A model generated the notes under the pieces. It saw only the letters and a list, made by a program, of their open reading frames with translations, did no database searches and had not been told where the DNA came from. DNA of 64,000 nt from Glacieibacterium arshaanense (GTDB lineage Bacteria; Pseudomonadota; Alphaproteobacteria; Sphingomonadales; Sphingomonadaceae), in NCBI RefSeq assembly GCF_004681125.1, contig NZ_SIHO01000003.1, positions 400,122 through 464,121 of the forward strand, written 5' to 3'. The position numbers and the translations under genes were made by a program. Of this stretch, positions 52,644 to 64,000 are shown piece by piece. Every line of letters begins with the position of its first letter. Position 1 is the stretch's first letter.

Positions 52644-54439
52644 CAACGCGCACTCCACTGCGCGACGCTGGCTTCGAGCACCGCGAGCGGCACCGGGCCG
52701 GACAGCAGCACCAGATCGTGGAAATCCTGCACGCGGAAGCGCGTCCCCATCGCCGACTGTGCCGCCGCGCGCGCCGCCAGAATGCGGTTGGCGCCGACCT
52801 TGAAGCTGCACGCCTGCCCTGGATAAACGCTGTAGCGCACGACTTCGCGGGTGGTGGATGTGACCTGCTCGCCGGCATTTTCGACCATCCACGCCACCGC
52901 CTGCGGCAGGCTCCAGCGCTTGTAGTGGATGCCGGTATCGACAACGATTCGCGCCGCGCGGAACAGTTGCGACTGCAGTGCGCCGATGCGGCCATAGGGG
53001 TCATTGTCGAACACCCCGAGCTCATCGGCGACCTGCTGCGCATAGAGCCCCCAGCCTTCGGTCCATGCCGAAAAGCGCACGATGCGGCGAAACAGCGACA
53101 GGTCGCCCGCCGTCGCCAGCACGCTCGCCTGAAAGTGGTGGCCGGGCACCGCTTCGTGGTGCGTCAGCGTCGGCAGTCGCCACAGCGGATGCTCGCCGGG
53201 GTTGCCGAGGTTGAGCGAATAGACGCCGGGCGCACCATTGGCGCCCTCGCTGTAGAAGGCGCCGGGCGAGCCGGCTTCGATGGCAATCGGCGTGCGCTGG
53301 ACGATCAGCGGCGCCACCGTGGTGTTGCCGAACGCCTGCGGCAGTCGCGCGGTGACATCGGCAATCGCCGCCTTTGCCGCCGCCATCAGTTGCGCGCGGC
53401 CGGCGTCATCATTGCTGACGCGGAAGCGCGGATCATCATCGAGTGCCTTGATGCGCGCCGCAATCGACCCCTGTGTCAGGCCCTGCTTGCGCAGCAACGC
53501 GTCGATTTCGGCGCTCAGTGCCGCGCATTGCGCCAGCCCGTCGCGGTGCAGCGCGTCGGGGGAAATGTCGGCGGTTGTGTTGGCGCGCAGCGCGGCGGCG
53601 TAATAGGCGTCGCCGTCGGGCAGGTGCCAGACGCCGGCGATATCGACCGCGCGCGGCACCACCGCCATCAGCGCCGCCATCTGGCGATCGAGCGCCGGGA
53701 CGATCTGGTTGCGGAATATCGCCACCGCCTGTGCCGACATGTCGGGCAGGCCGGCCGCCTTGGCGCGCACCAGCGCCGGCGCAATCAGCGCCGACTCGAG
53801 CGGCGGCCCGTCACGCAGCGCACGCAACTGCGACAGCGTCCGCGACAGCACGAAATCGGGCGGGATGACACCAATCCCCGCGTCATGCGCGATGCGCGCG
53901 GTTTCCTGGTCGAGCGCCACTGCCAGCGCTGCCAGCCGCGCCAGCCAGTCGGCGGCGTCAGCACGCGTGACCAGCGGCGCACGCGAGCCGATGAATTCGG
54001 GCAGCCAGTAATAGGCGCCGTTCATCTGGCTGACGACATAGGGGCTGGGGCGCAGGTTGATATCGACATATCCCGGCCGCGCCAGCAGGTCGGCGAGCGT
54101 GTCGCAGACAAACACCGCGACCTGCTGGTCAAGTCGCGCCGCCGCACCGAGCTGTGCGACATCGACACGCGCCAGCAACGCGCGCGCCTGTTCGACGCCG
54201 GCGCGATCGGTGACGCGCGCCGCCAGCGACCGGTCATCGAGCCGCGCCCGCAGCCCGGCATTGGCACCGACATCGAAACCGAAGCCGGTCGCTTCTTCGG
54301 GCGAACGCCGCAGGAAGGTTTCGGCGAAGTGCTGGAGCAGCGCGGCATGTGCGGCGTCGGCGCTGGTCGCGGCACGCGCCGGCAGCCCGGTCAGCGCCAG
54401 CGCCGCAGCGCCTGCGGCAAATGCGCGGCGGCTCAGCAT
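52643..54439 (-). CDS. DUF885 family metallopeptidase-like protein, Tat-type signal
   Basis: Exported protein of 598 residues. The N-terminus MLSRRAFAAGAAALALTGLPARAA is a twin-arginine-type signal. The DUF885 core has the metal-binding-like motif THHEAVPGHHFQASVL and the downstream SAWTEGWGLYAQQVADELGVF, plus the C-terminal YPGQACSFKVGANRILAAR. Relatives have been annotated as dipeptidyl or carboxy-peptidase-like; substrate unknown. The ATG at 54439 was chosen because it starts the signal. The gene is first in the operon with DUF3311 and the symporter, and divergent from the third DUF885 gene (117 bases between starts). Confidence 0.88.
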   Translation of the reverse strand: MLSRRAFAAGAAALALTGLPARAATSADAAHAALLQHFAETFLRRSPEEATGFGFDVGANAGLRARLDDRSLAARVTDRAGVEQARALLARVDVAQLGAAARLDQQVAVFVCDTLADLLARPGYVDINLRPSPYVVSQMNGAYYWLPEFIGSRAPLVTRADAADWLARLAALAVALDQETARIAHDAGIGVIPPDFVLSRTLSQLRALRDGPPLESALIAPALVRAKAAGLPDMSAQAVAIFRNQIVPALDRQMAALMAVVPRAVDIAGVWHLPDGDAYYAAALRANTTADISPDALHRDGLAQCAALSAEIDALLRKQGLTQGSIAARIKALDDDPRFRVSNDDAGRAQLMAAAKAAIADVTARLPQAFGNTTVAPLIVQRTPIAIEAGSPGAFYSEGANGAPGVYSLNLGNPGEHPLWRLPTLTHHEAVPGHHFQASVLATAGDLSLFRRIVRFSAWTEGWGLYAQQVADELGVFDNDPYGRIGALQSQLFRAARIVVDTGIHYKRWSLPQAVAWMVENAGEQVTSTTREVVRYSVYPGQACSFKVGANRILAARAAAQSAMGTRFRVQDFHDLVLLSGPVPLAVLEASVAQWSAR

Positions 54440-54556
54440 CGTAGCCCAGCGTCCATAATATCCCCTGTCCCGCGGCGAAAACGCCCGCCGCACGCTTTCA
54501 CCGTTGCCATTGCCGCCGATGCTTAGCAACAGTGCGACAGCGGCCGGGAGACTTAC

Positions 54557-56350
54557 GTGCAAATCAACGACTTCGCCGACATTTCGCGCCGCGCCACCTT
54601 GGCATTGCTGGCCGTGCTCGCCGCGCCGCTACGCGCTGCATCCGGCGACGCCTCGGCCCGGCTGCGCGCGCTGTTCGACGCCAGCGCTGCGGCCGAGGCG
54701 GCGCTCGACCCGCTCGGCGAACCCGGCGAACGCCGCGTGCCGGTGTTCGTCGATCCGCTCAGCGACAGCTATGCGGCGCGCTTGGAATCCGACAAGCGCC
54801 GCGAACTTGCCGAGTTGCGCAGCATCGACCGTGCCGCGCTCGGCCCCGTCGACCGCATCGCCTATGACGTTTTCGCCTATCGCACCGCGCAGACGCTGGC
54901 GTTGTTCGATGACGGGCTATTCACCATCCAGCGCCAGGTCGCGCTCAATCCGTCGTTCGGGCTGCAGGTCGAATTGCCGGACTTTGTTGCCGGTGCCGGT
55001 GCGCCGTTCGCCACCGTGGCCGACTATGAGGCCGGGCTCGACAGGCTGCGCGGCTTTGCCGGCTATATGGACATGACCATCGTGCGACTGCGCGAGGGGC
55101 TGGCGGCGGGGCACGTCCAGCCGCGCATCATTGTCGACAATATCCTGAAACAAGTCGACGCCATGCTGGCGCTGCCGCCGACCGCGACGCCGTTCTACGC
55201 CGCGATCAAGCGCATGCCGCCGACGCTGCCCGCCGCCGATCGCGAACGGCTCAGCGTCGCCTATGAAGACGTCACTGCCACCGTCGTGCTGCCCGCCTAT
55301 GCGCGCTGGAAGTCGTTCCTGACCGACACCTACCGCCCGCGCGCCCCCGAAGCGCCGGGGCGTTCGGCGATGAAGGATGGCGCGCGGCTCTATGCCGCCG
55401 AACTGGCGCGCCACACCACCACGACGATGTCGGCGAGCGAAATCCACGCACTCGGCGTTGCCGAAGTCGCGCGGATCCGCGCCGAAATGGAAGCGGTTCG
55501 CGTTGGGCTGGGTTTCGACGGCGACCTAAAGGCGCTGTTCGCCCATGTCCGCAGCGACCCCAAATTCTACTGTAAGTCCGAAGCCGAACTGCTCGGGCGC
55601 TTCGCCGCTATCGAAGCGCGCATCTGGCAGGGCATGCCGGCGCTGTTCCGCGACCGGCCGGGCGCGCCGTTCCGCGTCGCGGCGCTGCCGACGCTCGGCG
55701 GCGCGCGCGGCACTGGTTACTATAAGCCCGGCCCGCCCGACGGCGTCTCGCCGGGCACGCTGTACTTCAACATGGCGATGCTCGACACGCGGCCGATCCC
55801 GACGCTCGAGACGCTGACGCTGCACGAAGGCATCCCGGGCCATCACTATCAGATCAACCTGGCGCGCGAGAACAAGGCGCTGCCGCCGCTGCTGCGCGAT
55901 GGGTCGAGCACTGCCTATTCGGAAGGCTGGGGGCTGTATTCGGAGTCGCTGGGGCGCGAGCTCGGCATGTTCACCGACCCGTGGCAGTGGTTCGGCCATC
56001 TCGACATGGAAATGCTGCGTGCGGTGCGGCTGGTCGTCGATACTGGCATCCATGCCTTTGGCTGGAGCCGCGACCGCGCGATGGCGTACATGCTCGAAAA
56101 CACCTCGATGGCGCCGCGCGACGTCGCGGTCGAGATCGACCGCTACATCGCCTATCCGGGGCAGGCGTGCGCCTATAAGATCGGTGAGCTGACCTTTGCG
56201 CGGTTGCGGCGTGACGCACAGGCGCAACTCGGCCAGCGGTTTGATATCCGCGATTTCCATACGCAATGCCTCAACACCGGCGCACTGCCGATGGCGGTAC
56301 TCGAGGCCAAGATGCGCGACTGGGTGGCGCGCGGCGGCGGTCTGGCCTAG
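54557..56350 (+). CDS. DUF885 family metallopeptidase-like protein
   Basis: Exported protein of 597 residues. It starts MQINDFADISRRATLALLAVLAAPLRAASG, with an Arg-Arg pair before the hydrophobic core. The DUF885 signature TLTLHEGIPGHHYQINLAREN is intact, followed by AYSEGWGLYSESLGRELGMF and YPGQACAYKIGELTFARLRRDAQ. It is closely similar in layout to the 52643-54439 product, so the pair probably arose by duplication. The GTG at 54557 is preceded by a GGGAGA ribosome site. TIGR04076-like and aldo/keto reductase genes follow on the same strand. Confidence 0.9.
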   Translation: MQINDFADISRRATLALLAVLAAPLRAASGDASARLRALFDASAAAEAALDPLGEPGERRVPVFVDPLSDSYAARLESDKRRELAELRSIDRAALGPVDRIAYDVFAYRTAQTLALFDDGLFTIQRQVALNPSFGLQVELPDFVAGAGAPFATVADYEAGLDRLRGFAGYMDMTIVRLREGLAAGHVQPRIIVDNILKQVDAMLALPPTATPFYAAIKRMPPTLPAADRERLSVAYEDVTATVVLPAYARWKSFLTDTYRPRAPEAPGRSAMKDGARLYAAELARHTTTTMSASEIHALGVAEVARIRAEMEAVRVGLGFDGDLKALFAHVRSDPKFYCKSEAELLGRFAAIEARIWQGMPALFRDRPGAPFRVAALPTLGGARGTGYYKPGPPDGVSPGTLYFNMAMLDTRPIPTLETLTLHEGIPGHHYQINLARENKALPPLLRDGSSTAYSEGWGLYSESLGRELGMFTDPWQWFGHLDMEMLRAVRLVVDTGIHAFGWSRDRAMAYMLENTSMAPRDVAVEIDRYIAYPGQACAYKIGELTFARLRRDAQAQLGQRFDIRDFHTQCLNTGALPMAVLEAKMRDWVARGGGLA

Positions 56351-56374
56351 TGCATTGGCGGCAAGACGGAGACG

Positions 56375-56725
56375 ATGATGCAGCCCGCCGATGACAGCTT
56401 CGAACTCTACGACTTGCGCGTCGAGGTGGTCGCCCCGCCCGGCGCGACGCTCTATTGCTCGGCAACGCCCGGCGACTGGTTCGAACTGCGCGGTGAAAAC
56501 TTGTATCTGCCTGAGGGTCAGGGCTTTTCGATTTATTCGCTCGCAGCCGTGCTGCCGCTGCTGGCCGCGAAACAGCGCGTCACCGATGCCAATGACTGGA
56601 TGTCGACCGATGCCGAGGTTGCCTGCCCCGACCCCAATTGCCCGTCGCGGCTGCGCATCACGCGCCTTGGCCGGCGGACATTCCGCCACAGCGAAACCAC
56701 CGCAACGCCGCGGACTACGTCATGA
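56375..56725 (+). CDS. TIGR04076 family protein
   Basis: Protein of 116 residues. The order ELYDLRVEVVAPPG...LYCSATPGDWFELRGENLYLPEGQGFSIYSLAAVLPLLAAKQR, NDWMSTDAEVACPDPNC fits TIGR04076, including the C-D-P of the metal-like end. Family function is unknown; members often sit beside aldo/keto reductases. The start ATG at 56375 follows CGGAGA. Its TGA overlaps the ATG of the aldo/keto reductase (ATGA). Confidence 0.82.
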   Translation: MMQPADDSFELYDLRVEVVAPPGATLYCSATPGDWFELRGENLYLPEGQGFSIYSLAAVLPLLAAKQRVTDANDWMSTDAEVACPDPNCPSRLRITRLGRRTFRHSETTATPRTTS

Positions 56726-57795
56726 GCTTTGACGAACGCGCCGAACTGGCGCCGGGCTACAGTATCTCGCGGGTCATTCGCGGTGGCTGGCAGCTCGCTG
56801 GCGACCATGGCGAGGTGGCGCGCGACGCGGTGAATGACGATCTCGCCGCGTTTTACGACGCCGGCATCACCACATTCGACTGTGCCGACATCTACACCGG
56901 CGTCGAGGAGATGTACGGCGACTTCCGCGCCGCAATGCTGCAAAAGCGCGGCGCCGATGCACTGGCGCAGCTGCGCATCCACACCAAATATGTCCCCGAT
57001 CTCGATGCGCTCGCCACGCTCACCGCTACCGATGTCCGCCGCACCATTGACCGCTCGCTGCAGCGGCTGCGCATGGAGCGGCTCGACCTCGTGCAGTTCC
57101 ATTGGTGGGACTACGACAAGCCGCGCTGGCGCGAGACCGCGCAGGTGCTGGGAGCGCTGCAGGCCGAGGGCAAGATCAAGCTGGTTGGCGGCACCAACTT
57201 CGATACCGCGCATGTGCAAGCGCTCGCCGAAGCCGGCGTGCCGTTCGCCAGCCTGCAGGTGCAATATTCGCTGCTCGACCGCCGCCCCGCGGCAGGGCTG
57301 GTCGAGACTTGCGCCGCGCTCGGCACGCGATTGTTGTGCTACGGCTCGCTCGCCGGCGGATTTCTCAGCGATGCGTGGCTGGGCCAGCCCGAACCGGTTG
57401 GCGCGCTCGCTAACCGCTCGTCGGTCAAATACAAGCTCATCATCGACGAATTCGGCGGCTGGGCGCTGTTCCAGGCGCTGCTCGCCACGTTGCGCGCGGT
57501 GGCCGACCGGCATGGCAGCAGCATCGCGGCGGTGGCGTCGCGCTGGGTGCTCGATCGCGGAAACGTCGCGGCGGTGATTGTCGGCGCGCGTCACGCCGGC
57601 CACCTGCCGGCAACGCTCGCCATCGGCACCTTGCGGCTGACGCCCGCCGACCAAGCCGCCATCGACGCGGTGCTGGCGCACGCGCAGGGGCCGGACGGCG
57701 AGGTCTATGCGCTCGAACGCGACCGCACCGGCCGCCACGGGTCGATCATGAAATACCATCTCGGCGAGGGGTCGGCCACAGGCGGTGCCGCGTAA
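56722..57795 (+). CDS. Aldo/keto reductase
   Basis: NAD(P)H-dependent oxidoreductase of 357 residues, TIM-barrel aldo/keto reductase. The catalytic region is seen in TTFDCADIYTGVEEMYGDF with the Asp-Tyr, IHTKYVPDLDAL with the Lys, and DLVQFHWWDYDKPRW with the His. The ATG at 56722 overlaps the preceding stop; an upstream frame start has no family similarity. Substrate is not predicted. It ends inside a 9-bp inverted repeat. Confidence 0.9.
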   Translation: MSFDERAELAPGYSISRVIRGGWQLAGDHGEVARDAVNDDLAAFYDAGITTFDCADIYTGVEEMYGDFRAAMLQKRGADALAQLRIHTKYVPDLDALATLTATDVRRTIDRSLQRLRMERLDLVQFHWWDYDKPRWRETAQVLGALQAEGKIKLVGGTNFDTAHVQALAEAGVPFASLQVQYSLLDRRPAAGLVETCAALGTRLLCYGSLAGGFLSDAWLGQPEPVGALANRSSVKYKLIIDEFGGWALFQALLATLRAVADRHGSSIAAVASRWVLDRGNVAAVIVGARHAGHLPATLAIGTLRLTPADQAAIDAVLAHAQGPDGEVYALERDRTGRHGSIMKYHLGEGSATGGAA

Positions 57796-57808
57796 TAATA
57801 TTACGCGG
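57788..57808. promoter_or_regulatory. 9-bp perfect inverted repeat at the end of the aldo/keto reductase gene
   Basis: Arms CCGCGTAAT and ATTACGCGG with an AAT centre span the TAA stop at 57793-57795. No T run follows directly. It could end transcription from the left or serve as an operator for gltB, whose start is 147 bases further on. Confidence 0.45.
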
Positions 57809-57954
57809 AATGCGCAAAAAATGCCGCATTGCACCATGAAATTGGCCTTGCGATAGTTTTAGTGACTCGCACAGCGGCGCATGGCCTGTATAGGCGGGTG
57901 TGCAAAAAGCGTCGGGCATCGTGCCGCGGCGCGTTTTCAGGATGAGCGCTTTCG

Positions 57955-62553
<4,599 letters not shown>

Positions 62554-62576
62554 CCTGTAGTTCAGAGAGACAGATC

Positions 62577-64000
<1,424 letters not shown>

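Overview
The window is a GC-rich chromosomal segment from an alphaproteobacterium, most likely a member of the Sphingomonadales. The evidence is two PEPxxWA-type PEP-CTERM genes, a large TonB-dependent receptor, cobS and cobT beside dnaJ-like and bolA genes, a lysC/ptsP block with ubiG divergent from it, RcnB-like and glycine-zipper secreted proteins, and short palindromic repeats between convergent genes. The order is an inference; no rRNA or species marker is present. No transposase, integrase, phage gene, CRISPR array or plasmid function was seen, so this looks like core chromosome with some accessory blocks.

Layout. 1-2.1 kb: the tail of a 2Fe-2S ferredoxin, then a LytS/LytTR-type two-component pair. 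2.1-5.6 kb: an APC permease, a ChrA-type transporter and an RcnB-like protein. 5.6-11 kb: ubiG, divergent from lysC, a nitronate-monooxygenase-like gene and ptsP. 11-16.8 kb: a TonB receptor with a strong terminator, a crotonase, a YciI-like protein, rpmB and a GNAT enzyme. 16.8-22.5 kb: a phytase-like secreted protein, recQ, a Gly/Tyr-rich secreted protein and two convergent PEP-CTERM genes. One of these has a sigma-54 promoter; the other has an amber codon exactly where the invariant Trp of its sorting signal should be. 22.7-27.7 kb: cobT, cobS, a DnaJ-domain gene, bolA and two small genes. 27.7-29 kb: terC behind a structured leader, and tRNA-Thr(TGT).

29-42.1 kb is a 13-kb block read entirely on the minus strand: arcD, arcA, nhaC, an RND adaptor and pump, an unknown membrane protein and an Mrp-type antiporter complex (E-F-G-fused B-C-D) that lacks the ND5-like MrpA half. 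Most joints from nhaC to mrpD overlap or abut. An FNR/Anr-type box lies upstream of arcD, and a 16-bp-stem hairpin separates arcA from nhaC. The genes point to energy supply from arginine under low oxygen, cation/proton exchange and efflux. Divergent from arcD is a TPR plus beta-barrel outer-membrane protein followed by a NodT-type outer-membrane factor.

45.2-64 kb: purL, a DUF4112 protein, an MgtC/DUF4010 membrane protein and a cluster with three DUF885 peptidase-like genes around a sodium:solute symporter/DUF3311 pair. Then come a TIGR04076-like protein, an aldo/keto reductase and gltB-gltD (gltD cut by the window end). The most unusual signals are the PEP-CTERM nonsense codon, the MrpA-less Mrp operon with its embedded unknown gene, the terC leader and the DUF885 trio, one of which has lost its metal-binding motif.
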